From assembly GCF_019355555.1 (NCBI RefSeq), contig NZ_CP072141.1:924001-988000 (forward strand): DNA of 64,000 nucleotides, given 5' to 3'. Within the stretch, counting starts at the first letter, position 1, and each line of letters starts with the position of its first letter. A program made the translations under genes and the position numbers. The notes beneath the pieces were generated by a model. It did not search any database and was not told the DNA's origin. It saw only the letters and a list, made by a program, of their open reading frames with translations. Positions 52,961 to 62,135 of the stretch are shown piece after piece. The stretch is from Rhizobium sp. L51/94. Its GTDB lineage: Bacteria; Pseudomonadota; Alphaproteobacteria; Rhizobiales; Rhizobiaceae.

Positions 52961-55915
52961 CTAATGGTTAACGGCCAAACCCAGGTTCTCCGAAGCCTCG
53001 ATGAGCGCCTTTTCCAGGGCTTGCAGGAAAAATTCGGCGCTCTCCCTGCTGATGCAAAGTGGCGGCTTGATCTTCAACACGTTGAGGTGATCGCCGGTCG
53101 GCTGCACGATGACGCCGAGTTCCAGCAGCCTATCGCAGAGCGCCGCCGTCTCCATGGTTGCAGGCGCGAGCGAATCACGGTCGGTGATCAGTTCCAGGCC
53201 GAGATATAGTCCCATGCCATGTACCGCGCCGATCAGGGGAAAGCGCTCCATCATCGACACCATCCGGGCCTTCAGGTGTTCACCGACAACTCGAGCATTG
53301 TTCTGCAGCGCCTCGTCCTCCAGGATGTCGAGCACGGTCATGCCGACGATCGAACTCACCGGACTTCCACCTGTCGAGGAGAAGAAATAGCCTTGCCGTT
53401 CCAGCGCATCGGCAATCGGCCTGCTGGTGATGACAGCACCGAGAGGGTGGCCGTTGCCCATGCCCTTGGCGATCGTAATGATGTCGGGGACCACGCCCTG
53501 CTGCTCGAACCCCCAGAAAAAATCCCCGAGCCGGCCATAACCGATCTGCACCTCGTCGGCGATGCAGAGGCCGCCAGCGTCGCGCACGAGCGCATAGATC
53601 TGGCTGAGGTAGCCCTCGGGCGGCACGATACCGCCGGCATTGCCGCAGAGTGATTCTGCAATCACGCCAGCCAGGCCCTCGCCACTTTCACGGACGGCAT
53701 CGATCAATGGCCTCGTTGCTTCGAGATAGGCGTTGCCTGCGTCGGGTCCGCGAAACTGCCCACGAAAGCTGTTCGGCGCCGGTGCTGCATGCACCCAGTC
53801 TGGCCGCGTTGTCAGGGCTTGCGGGTTGTCGGCAAGCGAAGTCGAGACCGCGTCGCTGGCGACCGACCAGCCATGATAGCCCTCCTTCAGGCAGAGCATG
53901 TTGCGGGCGCCGGTATAGGCCCAGGCAAGCCGCAGGGCGAGATCGTTCGCCTCCGAACCGCTGTTGACCAGGAACACGCAGTCGAGGCCCTTCGGCGCAA
54001 GTGCGGCCAGCCGCTCTGAAAAATCTGCGATTGCCGCATAGTGAAAACGCGAGTTGGTATTGAGCAGCGACCACTGCCGGCCAATCGCCGCGTTGAGGCG
54101 TGGATGGGCATGGCCGAGGATCGTGACGTTGTTGATCATGTCGATATAGGTGCGGCCTTCGACGTCGAAGAGATATTCGCGCCACCCGCGCTCGATCTGT
54201 GGCGGGTTTGCGTAATAGTGCTTCTGCGAGGCCGCAAGATGGCGCATCCGGCAGGCCAGCCTTTCGGCGCCGCTTGCCTTGGGGGCTTCGATCCCGGGCC
54301 CGAGCAACGCAGACGGTGAAGGGCAAAGCGCCGACCAGGCCGGGGCCGCATGGCGGGCACACAGCAGCGGCGGCACCAGCGCGGGACTGCGGCAAAGCTG
54401 CACCCGCAACCCGCCGACCGCGCCTTCTTCTCCGGCTATCGATCCGAGAACGTGGCCGGCAGCAATCTCGGCGCCGTCTTCCAGGCTGCAGGCGATGCCG
54501 TCGAGGTGCAGGCAGACATCCTGTCCTACCAGCACCAGATGCTGGGCGTCGTTGATGATGCTGCCGGCAAAGGGCGCGTTGACGATGGTGCCGGCGGGCA
54601 GGCAGACGTCGCAGTGCAGGGCAAAATTCTTTGGCGGTTGCAGGGCAAGCGGTTCCGTCAGCGACAGGCGGAACTCTCCGTACCGCGTCGCTGCCAATCC
54701 CGTCTCGCTGGCTGCCTTCGCCAGCAGTCGCCAATCGATATCAGGCTCCAGCCAGTTGCCATCGTCCAGCAGCGGGCTCGTTGTCGACAGATCGAGCGAA
54801 AGAATATCCGCAGTGTCGATGCCTGCAAGCAGCGGCATCCACGCCGAGGTGTCGATGGGCTGCGGATCGATGCCGACCGCCCTCAGAATGGCAGCGTCCA
54901 TGAAATCGGCATTGGTGGACGTCGCGACCTCGAAGATCTCGCGCTCGAGGACAATGTTGTCACGGACATAACTATTGTCGGGATCGATCGCCAGCTGCTG
55001 CTCGCTGCTCGCCACCAGGATCACGGCGCGCGCGACGATCAGCGGCCACAGAGCCTGCAACTCGACCCCGCTCAGCGGCATCACGGCATGGTAGGCGGCA
55101 ACCGCCGGCAGGATAAACAGCGGATCGCCATCCGCATGATGCAGAAGGGAGGCGCATGTCACGGCGAGGTCGCCGACCACCCAGCCCTTGATGATGTCGC
55201 CGAAGTCGATCACCCCATCGGGAATGAGATTGCCATGACCATCCGGCCGCGCCACGACATTGTCGCCGGTGATGTCGTGGTGCACCGGCTGCACGCGCAG
55301 ATGCGCCGCCAGCGGCTGGATGCGCTTGACTGCCGTCACCATGGCCTTGGCGATGCGGTCGCGGGCCTCGTGATTTGTGATCGCAGACAACAAATGCACC
55401 GCCACCGGGCCGGCCCGGCGCAGATCCCACTGCAGGGTACGGTCGAGCCCGTGATGGTCGAAACCGGAAAGCGACTTTGCCAACCTGGCACAAAGCGACC
55501 CGAGCGCTGCCACCGTCGCTGTCGGCAGATGCTTGCGGCGCGTCAGGCCCTGGCCCTCGACATAGCTCAGGAGCCGGATCTGGAGGTCCTGGTCGTTGAT
55601 GCTCAAAGCGACGATCTCGGCACCGCCGACTGTCGGGATGATCTCCGGAACGCGCGGTGCCCCGTCCATCGCGCGAAGATAGCGAAGCGCGGCATTCTGT
55701 GCTTCGAGCTCGACGGTGGCATAATCCGCATGGCAGATTTTCAGCACGTAGCGCGCTTCGCCGGTATCGAGCCGGAAGTTCCGGTCCTGCTGGCTGCCGA
55801 GTTCGATGAACTCGCCCGAGAGACCATAATAGGTCGCTGCAATTTCGGCAGCGTCTGCCACCGTGACTTCGGGCCTCGGCAATTGCATGCGGTTGACGAG
55901 CGCTTGGTCGGTCAT
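52961..55915 (-). CDS. Fusion of APH-type kinase, lipoyl/M23-like domain and class III PLP enzyme
   Basis: 984-residue multidomain protein. Residues about 20-320 are a choline-kinase/aminoglycoside-phosphotransferase fold, with catalytic HHDITGDN (Asp214, Asn219) and the metal site VIDFGD. Residues about 400-545 look like a beta-rich lipoyl/M23-type domain (GTIVNAPFAGSII, AGHVLGSIAG). Residues about 565-984 are a class III aminotransferase fold with PLP Lys817 in IAKGMGNG. A kinase joined to this class of PLP enzyme parallels hydroxylysine kinase plus phospho-hydroxylysine or phosphoethanolamine phospholyase, so phosphorylation and then phosphate elimination is likely. I use the ATG at 55915. 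The substrate is unknown. Confidence 0.86.
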   Translation of the reverse strand: MTDQALVNRMQLPRPEVTVADAAEIAATYYGLSGEFIELGSQQDRNFRLDTGEARYVLKICHADYATVELEAQNAALRYLRAMDGAPRVPEIIPTVGGAEIVALSINDQDLQIRLLSYVEGQGLTRRKHLPTATVAALGSLCARLAKSLSGFDHHGLDRTLQWDLRRAGPVAVHLLSAITNHEARDRIAKAMVTAVKRIQPLAAHLRVQPVHHDITGDNVVARPDGHGNLIPDGVIDFGDIIKGWVVGDLAVTCASLLHHADGDPLFILPAVAAYHAVMPLSGVELQALWPLIVARAVILVASSEQQLAIDPDNSYVRDNIVLEREIFEVATSTNADFMDAAILRAVGIDPQPIDTSAWMPLLAGIDTADILSLDLSTTSPLLDDGNWLEPDIDWRLLAKAASETGLAATRYGEFRLSLTEPLALQPPKNFALHCDVCLPAGTIVNAPFAGSIINDAQHLVLVGQDVCLHLDGIACSLEDGAEIAAGHVLGSIAGEEGAVGGLRVQLCRSPALVPPLLCARHAAPAWSALCPSPSALLGPGIEAPKASGAERLACRMRHLAASQKHYYANPPQIERGWREYLFDVEGRTYIDMINNVTILGHAHPRLNAAIGRQWSLLNTNSRFHYAAIADFSERLAALAPKGLDCVFLVNSGSEANDLALRLAWAYTGARNMLCLKEGYHGWSVASDAVSTSLADNPQALTTRPDWVHAAPAPNSFRGQFRGPDAGNAYLEATRPLIDAVRESGEGLAGVIAESLCGNAGGIVPPEGYLSQIYALVRDAGGLCIADEVQIGYGRLGDFFWGFEQQGVVPDIITIAKGMGNGHPLGAVITSRPIADALERQGYFFSSTGGSPVSSIVGMTVLDILEDEALQNNARVVGEHLKARMVSMMERFPLIGAVHGMGLYLGLELITDRDSLAPATMETAALCDRLLELGVIVQPTGDHLNVLKIKPPLCISRESAEFFLQALEKALIEASENLGLAVNH

Positions 55916-56039
55916 GACACCCCCCGGATCACTTACTGCAAGAAGCAGATACGGCAAATCCTGGCAGCCACAAGACAAAGATGCAATCCGCCGGGGCGCA
56001 AACGCCGAGAATGTCGATTTTGCTCGCCGTTATGTCCGG

Positions 56040-56924
56040 CTAACCCATGCGCTCCGAAGCATAGCTGCCGGGGCTTGCCGGGAAGACGACTGTTCGGTTG
56101 CCGTTGATGAAGGTCCGGTGATGGATATGGGCGTGGATGGCGCGGGCGAGCACCTGGCTCTCGACGTCGCGACCGATGGACACATAGTCCTCGGCGCTCT
56201 GCGCGTGGGTGACCCGTGCCGTATCCTGCTCGATGATCGGGCCTTCGTCGAGATCGGCAGTGACATAATGCGCCGTGGCGCCGATCAGCTTGACGCCGCG
56301 CTCATAGGCTTGCTTGTAGGGGTTGGCGCCCTTGAAGCTAGGCAGGAAGGAGTGGTGGATATTGATGATCCGCCCCGACATCTTGCGGCACATGTCATCC
56401 GACAGGATCTGCATATAGCGGGCAAGCACGATCAGCTCCGTGCCGGTCTGCTCGGCCACGTCCATGATCTCCGCTTCGGCCTTCACCTTGTTTTCCTTGG
56501 TCACCTTGATGTGGTGAAAGGGAATGTCATGGTTGACGACGACCTTCTGGTATTCGAAATGGTTGGATACGACGCCGACAATGTCGATCGGTAGAGCGCC
56601 GATCTTCCAGCGATAGAGCAGGTCGTTGAGACAATGGCCGAAGCGCGACACCATCAGCAGTACTTTCATGCGCTTCGTCGCATCGTGGATTTCGGCATCC
56701 ATCTTGAAGGTCGCGGCTATCGGCTTGAAGCCCTCGACCAGCGCCTCCTGCGCGATGCCTTCCTCGGACATGAAACTGACGCGCATGAAGAACTTGCCGG
56801 TATCGAGGTCGTCGAATTGCGATGAATCGACTATGTTGCAACCCTGGGCGGCCAGATAGGTTGAAATGGCAGCAACGATCCCGCGCGTTGATTGGCAGGA
56901 TACCGTCAGCACGTAGCTCTTCAT
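56040..56924 (-). CDS. purU: Formyltetrahydrofolate deformylase
   Basis: 294-residue PurU: N-terminal ACT domain (LTVSCQSTRGIVAAISTYLA) and C-terminal formyltransferase-like domain with NIHHSFLPSFKGANPY and GATAHYVTADLDEGPII, the catalytic His and Asp motifs. It hydrolyses 10-formyl-tetrahydrofolate to formate plus folate. GAGGGAACAGAC precedes the ATG at 56924. In methylated-amine users it helps recycle folate loaded by demethylation. It lies after gmaS on the same strand, about 246 bases downstream, so it belongs to the same locus but may have its own promoter. Confidence 0.93.
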   Translation of the reverse strand: MKSYVLTVSCQSTRGIVAAISTYLAAQGCNIVDSSQFDDLDTGKFFMRVSFMSEEGIAQEALVEGFKPIAATFKMDAEIHDATKRMKVLLMVSRFGHCLNDLLYRWKIGALPIDIVGVVSNHFEYQKVVVNHDIPFHHIKVTKENKVKAEAEIMDVAEQTGTELIVLARYMQILSDDMCRKMSGRIINIHHSFLPSFKGANPYKQAYERGVKLIGATAHYVTADLDEGPIIEQDTARVTHAQSAEDYVSIGRDVESQVLARAIHAHIHHRTFINGNRTVVFPASPGSYASERMG

Positions 56925-57170
56925 GTCTGTTCCCTCATTCGCAGGTTTTGGACCTGCATAAATCAAAGCATGGGCGCCGGATAGCCGGATGCGCAGCGCA
57001 ATCCGCAAAGCCAGGGCCTACCGGCGCCTAGATCACCTTGCAAGCCCGCAGCCCATTCGCTTGCAGATTACGGCAGGCAAGCGAAAATCCCGTTCCCATT
57101 GCGTCGTCGGAACGCGTATCCCCGCCGTTGGCAGGGAAGTGCTTGCGCGGGATTTCCAAATGCCGCCGTC

Positions 57171-58478
57171 CTAGATGTCCAGCGTCGTATCGCGCTCCCA
57201 CTGCGTGAAGTGCGAGGCATAGCTATTCCATTCCTGGTGCTTGAGCTTGACAAAGGCGGCGGAGAATTCGAGGCCCATCGCCTGCTTCAGTCCCTCGTCC
57301 TTGTCGTATTCGCGCAAGGCATCGAGAAGGTTCAGCGGCAGGCGCGGCGCGTCCTTCACGAGATGGCCTTCGGCATACATGTCGATGTCGTAATGCCTGC
57401 CGGGATCGGCATTGGTGTTGAGCCCGTCGAGGCCGGCAGCGATGATTACCGCCTGCAGCAGGTACGGATTGACCGCGCCATCGGGCAGCCGCAGCTCGAA
57501 GCGACCCGGCCCGGGTACGCGCACCATGTGGGTGCGGTTGTTGCCGGTCCATGTCACCGTGTTCGGCGACCAGGTGGCGCCGGAGGTCGTGCGCGGCGCA
57601 TTGATGCGCTTGTAGGAATTCACGGTCGGATTGGTGATCGCCGCCAGCGCCGAGGCATGCTTCATGATACCGCCGAGAAACTGGCGGCCCTCGGACGATA
57701 GCCCGAAATCCATGCTCTTGTCGGCAAAGACGTTGGTCTTGCCGTCGGTATCCCAGACCGAGATGTGGCAATGGCAGCCGTTGCCGGTCAGGCCCTTGAA
57801 GGGCTTGGGCATGAACGTAGCGCGCAGCCCGTGCTTTTCTGCAACGGATTTGACCATGAACTTGAAGAAGGAATGCTTGTCGGCGGTGATGAGCGCGTCG
57901 TCGAACTCCCAGTTCATCTCGAACTGGCCGTTGGCATCCTCGTGGTCGTTCTGGTACGGGCCCCAGCCGAGTTCCAGCATGTAGTCGCAGATCTCGGTGA
58001 TGACGTCATAGCGGCGCATGACCGCCTGCTGGTCGTAGCAGGGCTTGTCGGCCGTATCGTATTTGTCGGAGATCTGTTCGCCGTCCGCCGTGATCAGGAA
58101 GAACTCGGCCTCCACACCCGTCTTGACGCGCTTTCCAAGCGCCTTGGCCTCGGCAATCAGCTTCTTCAGCACGTTGCGCGGCGCCTGCTCGACCAGCTTG
58201 CCCTCCATCACACAATCGGCTGCAACCCAAGCAACATCCTTCTTCCACGGCAGCTGGATGGCCGACGAGGCATCGGGCACTGCAAACAGATCCGGATGCG
58301 CCGGCGTCATGTCGAGCCAGGTGGCAAAGCCAGCGAAACCGGCACCATCGGCCTGCATGCCTGCAATCGCCTGGCTTGGTACGAGCTTTGCCCGCTGGCC
58401 GCCGAACAGGTCAGTGTAGCTGATCATAAAGTATTTGACGCCGCGTTCCTTCGCCCACGTCTCGAGATTGATCGTCAT
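57171..58478 (-). CDS. gmaS: Gamma-glutamylmethylamide synthetase / type III-like glutamine synthetase
   Basis: 435-residue glutamine synthetase family enzyme, called GlnT in rhizobia and GmaS in methylamine users. It should ligate methylamine to glutamate with ATP. Motifs seen are VEAEFFL (metal glutamate), GNGCHCHISVWD, NSYKRINAPRT and RVPGPGRFELRLPDGAVNPY. Context favours GmaS: the mgsABC genes (glutamate synthase-like) are directly upstream. GlnT with ammonia as substrate remains an alternative since the families overlap. GGGAACTGAACG precedes the ATG. OsmC and mgsC lie immediately upstream. Confidence 0.87.
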   Translation of the reverse strand: MTINLETWAKERGVKYFMISYTDLFGGQRAKLVPSQAIAGMQADGAGFAGFATWLDMTPAHPDLFAVPDASSAIQLPWKKDVAWVAADCVMEGKLVEQAPRNVLKKLIAEAKALGKRVKTGVEAEFFLITADGEQISDKYDTADKPCYDQQAVMRRYDVITEICDYMLELGWGPYQNDHEDANGQFEMNWEFDDALITADKHSFFKFMVKSVAEKHGLRATFMPKPFKGLTGNGCHCHISVWDTDGKTNVFADKSMDFGLSSEGRQFLGGIMKHASALAAITNPTVNSYKRINAPRTTSGATWSPNTVTWTGNNRTHMVRVPGPGRFELRLPDGAVNPYLLQAVIIAAGLDGLNTNADPGRHYDIDMYAEGHLVKDAPRLPLNLLDALREYDKDEGLKQAMGLEFSAAFVKLKHQEWNSYASHFTQWERDTTLDI

Positions 58479-58522
58479 CGTTCAGTTCCCCATTTGGTTT
58501 TTGCTGCGGCCTTTCCGGCCTG

Positions 58523-58984
58523 TCAGTCTACGGGTTCGCAGGCCACTTCCGTGCGCACCGAATTCGCGATAAAGCATTCGTCATGGGCCAGGTGATGCAG
58601 TTCGGCAGCCGCCTTCGCGTCCGGACCATTGCCCTCCCAGACAATGCGCGGACGCAGCACGACTTTGGCGACCCACATGCGACCGCTCTCGTTCTTTGCC
58701 ATCACGCCTTCGGCGACATCTTCGTAGCGGTTGACCACGAAGCCGCGCTTGGCCACGAGGTAGAGAAACGTCAGCATATGGCAGGACGAAAGGCTGGCAA
58801 TAAAGGCTTCCTCCGGATCGACGCCGGATGGATCCGAGTAGCGCGGTACCACGTGCGGCGAGGACGAGGCGCGAACGCTGACGCCGCCGTCGAACGACCA
58901 GAAATGTCCGCGACCATAGCGATTGTCGGTGAACGGCTCTGCCGCGCCCCGCTCCCACAAGATGGTCGCAGTATAGACGGCCAT
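58523..58984 (-). CDS. OsmC/Ohr family protein
   Basis: 153-residue OsmC-like protein. The peroxidatic cysteine is in SLSSCHMLTFLYLVA, and the second conserved Cys is in HDECFIANSV. It reduces organic hydroperoxides in known members. One base separates its start from the mgsC stop, and gmaS follows 44 bases downstream, so it is embedded in the methylamine operon. It may protect against formaldehyde- or oxygenase-derived oxidants; the link is inferred from position. Confidence 0.87.
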   Translation of the reverse strand: MAVYTATILWERGAAEPFTDNRYGRGHFWSFDGGVSVRASSSPHVVPRYSDPSGVDPEEAFIASLSSCHMLTFLYLVAKRGFVVNRYEDVAEGVMAKNESGRMWVAKVVLRPRIVWEGNGPDAKAAAELHHLAHDECFIANSVRTEVACEPVD

Positions 58985-58985
58985 G

Positions 58986-60314
58986 TCAGAAGCCGCCCTT
59001 GCCGGGGATCCAGGAGGTGCCGGCCAGCGGCACCTGCGCCATGCCCGACGCCTCGATCGTCAACGCGCACAGATCTTCCGGCTCCAGATTGTGTACGTGG
59101 TTCTTTCCGCAGGCCCTGGCGATGGTTTGCGCTTCCAGCGTCATCACCTTCAGATAATTGGCAAGCCGGCGCCCGGCAGCAACCGGGTCGACGCGCTTCA
59201 TCAGTTCCGGATCCTGGGTGGTGATGCCCGCCGGGTCCTTGCCTTCGTGCCAATCGTCATAGGCTTCGGCTGTCGTGCCGAGCGCCGCATATTCTGCTGC
59301 CCAGCGCGGGTCGTTTTCGCCAATGGCAACCAGCGCTGCCGTACCGATCGAGACGGCATCGGCGCCGAGCGCCAGAGCCTTTGCAACATCGGCACCATTG
59401 CGGATGCCGCCGGAGATGATCAGCTGCACCTTGCGATGCATGCCGAGATCCTGCAGCGCCTGTACTGCGGGACGGATGCAGGCGAGCGTCGGCATGCCCA
59501 CATTCTCGATAAAGACTTCCTGCGTTGCCGCCGTGCCGCCCTGCATGCCGTCGAGGACCACGACATCGGCGCCGGCTTTTACCGCAAGTGCCGTGTCATA
59601 GTAGGGACGGGCGCCGCCGACCTTCACATAGATCGGCTTTTCCCAGTTGGTGATTTCGCGCAACTCCATGATCTTGATCTCAAGATCGTCGGGCCCGGTC
59701 CAATCGGGGTGGCGCGAGGCAGAGCGCTGGTCGATGCCCTTCGGAAGGGTGCGCATGTCGGCGACCCGGTCCGATATCTTCTGGCCGAGCAGCATCCCGC
59801 CACCGCCGGGCTTGGCGCCTTGTCCGATGACGATCTCAATGGCGTCGGCGCGGCGCAGGTCCTTGGGGTTCATGCCGTAGCGCGATGGCAGGTACTGGTA
59901 GACGAGGATCTGCGAATGGCCGCGCTCTTCCTCCGTCATACCGCCGTCGCCGGTTGTGGTCGAAGTCCCGGCGATCGTCGCGCCACGTCCGAGCGCTTCC
60001 TTGGCCGGGCCTGATAGCGATCCGAAGCTCATGCCGGCAATGGTGATCGGGATCTTGAGTTCGATCGGCTTCTTGGCGAAGCGGCTGCCAAGCACGACAT
60101 TGGTCTCACACTTTTCGCGGTAGCCTTCCAGCGGATAGCGCGAGATCGAAGCGCCGAGAAACAGCAGGTCGTCGAAATGCGGCAGCTTGCGCTTGGCGCC
60201 GCCGCCTCTGATATCATAGATGCCGGTTGCCGCAGCCCGGCGGATTTCCGACATCGTATATTCGTCGAAGGTTGCCGAGGAACGTGGCGTGGTCGGCGGG
60301 TTCTGGTAGCTCAT
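58986..60314 (-). CDS. mgsC: N-methylglutamate synthase subunit, FMN glutamate-synthase-like
   Basis: 442-residue FMN-binding barrel homologous to the central/FMN domain of glutamate synthase (GlxD in Sinorhizobium naming). Features are FLGASISRYPLEGYREKCET, TIAGMSFGSLSGPAKEALG, IGQGAKPGGGGMLLGQKI and DGMQGGTAATQEVFIENVG. It transfers the methylamino group from gamma-glutamylmethylamide to 2-oxoglutarate in the MgsABC complex. GAGG lies six bases before the ATG. It is third in the order mgsA-mgsB-mgsC. Confidence 0.9.
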   Translation of the reverse strand: MSYQNPPTTPRSSATFDEYTMSEIRRAAATGIYDIRGGGAKRKLPHFDDLLFLGASISRYPLEGYREKCETNVVLGSRFAKKPIELKIPITIAGMSFGSLSGPAKEALGRGATIAGTSTTTGDGGMTEEERGHSQILVYQYLPSRYGMNPKDLRRADAIEIVIGQGAKPGGGGMLLGQKISDRVADMRTLPKGIDQRSASRHPDWTGPDDLEIKIMELREITNWEKPIYVKVGGARPYYDTALAVKAGADVVVLDGMQGGTAATQEVFIENVGMPTLACIRPAVQALQDLGMHRKVQLIISGGIRNGADVAKALALGADAVSIGTAALVAIGENDPRWAAEYAALGTTAEAYDDWHEGKDPAGITTQDPELMKRVDPVAAGRRLANYLKVMTLEAQTIARACGKNHVHNLEPEDLCALTIEASGMAQVPLAGTSWIPGKGGF

Positions 60315-60386
60315 GGCGGACCTCGATTGATCGCATTGTTTTTTTGTCGCAGCGGAAAGTCCCCGCTGACTGCCTTGGTCTGACGC

Positions 60387-61073
60387 TCAATAGGCGTCCG
60401 CATTGTCGACATTGAAAGTATAGAGCTTGCGCGCCGAGCCGTAGCGGTTGAATTCCTCCGGCTTGACGTCTGTGATGCCGGCCTTTTCGAGCAGTTCGGC
60501 CAGCAACCTCAGGTGTTCTGGCTTCATCTCCTTGGCGATGCAGTCCGCGCCCAGGCTTTTCACCGTACCGCGCACGAAAATCTTCGCTTCGTAGAGCGAG
60601 TCGCCCAAGGCATCGCCGGCATCGCCGAGCACCACCAGGTTACCCGCCTGCGCCATGAAGGCCGACATATGGCCGATGCTGCCGCGCACGACGATATCGA
60701 CGCCCTTCATCGAGATGCCGCAGCGCGACGAGGCGTTACCCTCGATGACCAGCATGCCGCCGCAGGCCGTCGCGCCGGCATATTGCGAAGCGTCGCCTTT
60801 GACGACAATCGTCCCGGACATCATGTTTTCGCCGACACCGGGGCCGGCCGATCCGTGGATGGTGATGGTGGCGTCTTCGTTCATGCCGCCGCAATAATAG
60901 CCGACATTGCCCTGCACATCGATGGCAACCGGCGCATGCACGCCGCAAGCGACGGCATGGCTGCCGCGCGGGTTGATCACCTCGAAATGCAGATCGTTGG
61001 ATCCCGGCGCAATGTCATGCAGGGCCTGATTGAGATCGCGGAGCGGCGTGATCGCCAGATCGAAGGTGGGCAT
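60387..61073 (-). CDS. mgsB: N-methylglutamate synthase subunit, GXGXG domain protein
   Basis: 228-residue protein corresponding to the C-terminal GXGXG beta-helix domain of glutamate synthase (GlxC). Repeats of the form GNVGYYCGGMNEDATITIHG and GGMLVIEGNASSRCGISMKG build a right-handed helix. It probably structures the channel between MgsA and MgsC. AGGACAGAAC precedes the ATG at 61073; the frame is open to 61238 without better sites. Confidence 0.9.
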   Translation of the reverse strand: MPTFDLAITPLRDLNQALHDIAPGSNDLHFEVINPRGSHAVACGVHAPVAIDVQGNVGYYCGGMNEDATITIHGSAGPGVGENMMSGTIVVKGDASQYAGATACGGMLVIEGNASSRCGISMKGVDIVVRGSIGHMSAFMAQAGNLVVLGDAGDALGDSLYEAKIFVRGTVKSLGADCIAKEMKPEHLRLLAELLEKAGITDVKPEEFNRYGSARKLYTFNVDNADAY

Positions 61074-61131
61074 GTTCTGTCCTGCAATTGGTAACTTGGA
61101 AGGGGATAGAGGCATCCGGCGTAGAGCCAGT

Positions 61132-62028
61132 TTAGTGCTCCCAGAAATAAACGGTCGCCGGCTCCGGCTCCCAGACACGCGCAGCCTCGATACCGGGCAG
61201 GCTGACCAACGCCCGGTATTCCGAACCGAAGGCGACATACTGGTCGGTCTCGGCCATCACGGCGGGCTTGCAGGCGATGGCATCGCGCAGCACGCCGAAA
61301 CCGGATTTGGTGCCGACGACGAAGGTGAAGAAGCCGTCGAGATCGTCGACAGCACCTTCCAGTGCCGCTCCAAGGTTTTTGCCCTTTGCCATTTCGGCCG
61401 TCAGGTAGGCGGCCGCGACTTCGGAATCGTTCTCTGTCTCGAAGCGCATGCCCTGATGCTTCAGCGTGCGGCGCAGGTTGTTGTGGTTGGAGAGCGAGCC
61501 GTTGTGCACCAGGCACTGGTCCGAGCCTGTGGAAAACGGATGGGCGCCGAGCGTGGTGACCGCAGACTCCGTCGCCATGCGGGTGTGGCCGATGCCGTGC
61601 GTGCCGGACATGTCGGCGACGCCGAAGCGCGCCACGACATCGCGCGGCAGGCCGGTTTCCTTATAAATCTCGATCGAATCGCCGCTGCTCATCACGCGGA
61701 TATCCGGGCGAATTTCGCCTAGCGCCGAGCGGGCATCATCCAGCTTGTCTTTCGGGAGCGTAATGACGGCATGGCTGCTTTTGATCTCGACCGCAATCGT
61801 CTGTCCCAGCGCCTCTTCCAGCTCTGCCTGAAGTCCGGCAAAATCCTTCGCAGGCGTCGCGGATTGCACGGTGATCTTGGCGTCGCGCCCTTGAGAGCCC
61901 CCGTAGATCGCGATACCAGCCGAATCCGGCCCACGGTCGGTCATCGTCACCAGCATCGTGGACAGCATCGCGCCCAACTGGGGTTCCAGGCTTTTGTCCT
62001 TGAGGAACAGGCCGACAATGCCGCACAT
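61132..62028 (-). CDS. mgsA: N-methylglutamate synthase subunit, class II amidotransferase
   Basis: 298-residue glutamine amidotransferase (GlxB). The mature enzyme should start with the nucleophile Cys2 (MCGIVGLFL), followed by TDRGPDSAG, GHTRMATES and HNGSLSNHNNLR. It handles the gamma-glutamyl amide and releases methylamine equivalents within the MgsABC complex. GGAGGATTTCATC precedes the ATG at 62028, which confirms this start, because the N-terminal Cys must be exposed. It is the first structural gene of the mgs-gmaS operon. Confidence 0.92.
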   Translation of the reverse strand: MCGIVGLFLKDKSLEPQLGAMLSTMLVTMTDRGPDSAGIAIYGGSQGRDAKITVQSATPAKDFAGLQAELEEALGQTIAVEIKSSHAVITLPKDKLDDARSALGEIRPDIRVMSSGDSIEIYKETGLPRDVVARFGVADMSGTHGIGHTRMATESAVTTLGAHPFSTGSDQCLVHNGSLSNHNNLRRTLKHQGMRFETENDSEVAAAYLTAEMAKGKNLGAALEGAVDDLDGFFTFVVGTKSGFGVLRDAIACKPAVMAETDQYVAFGSEYRALVSLPGIEAARVWEPEPATVYFWEH

Positions 62029-62135
62029 GATGAAATCCTCCGAATGATCGTTGCGAAAAAGGCCTAGCAAGAATCTTGGAATACTTCAACTAGGAAGAAA
62101 ATAAATTTCCCTTAAAGAAAGATTGTCTGATCGTG

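Noticed and set aside
54350..56107. 585-codon open frame on the plus strand
   Set aside because: Antisense to the kinase-aminotransferase fusion, whose catalytic motifs are intact.
62029..62135. TTCACTATG-type operator in front of mgsA
   Set aside because: The region holds TTCAACTAGGAAGAAAATAAA, which is only loosely similar and lacks the inverted arm, so it was not counted as a third site.
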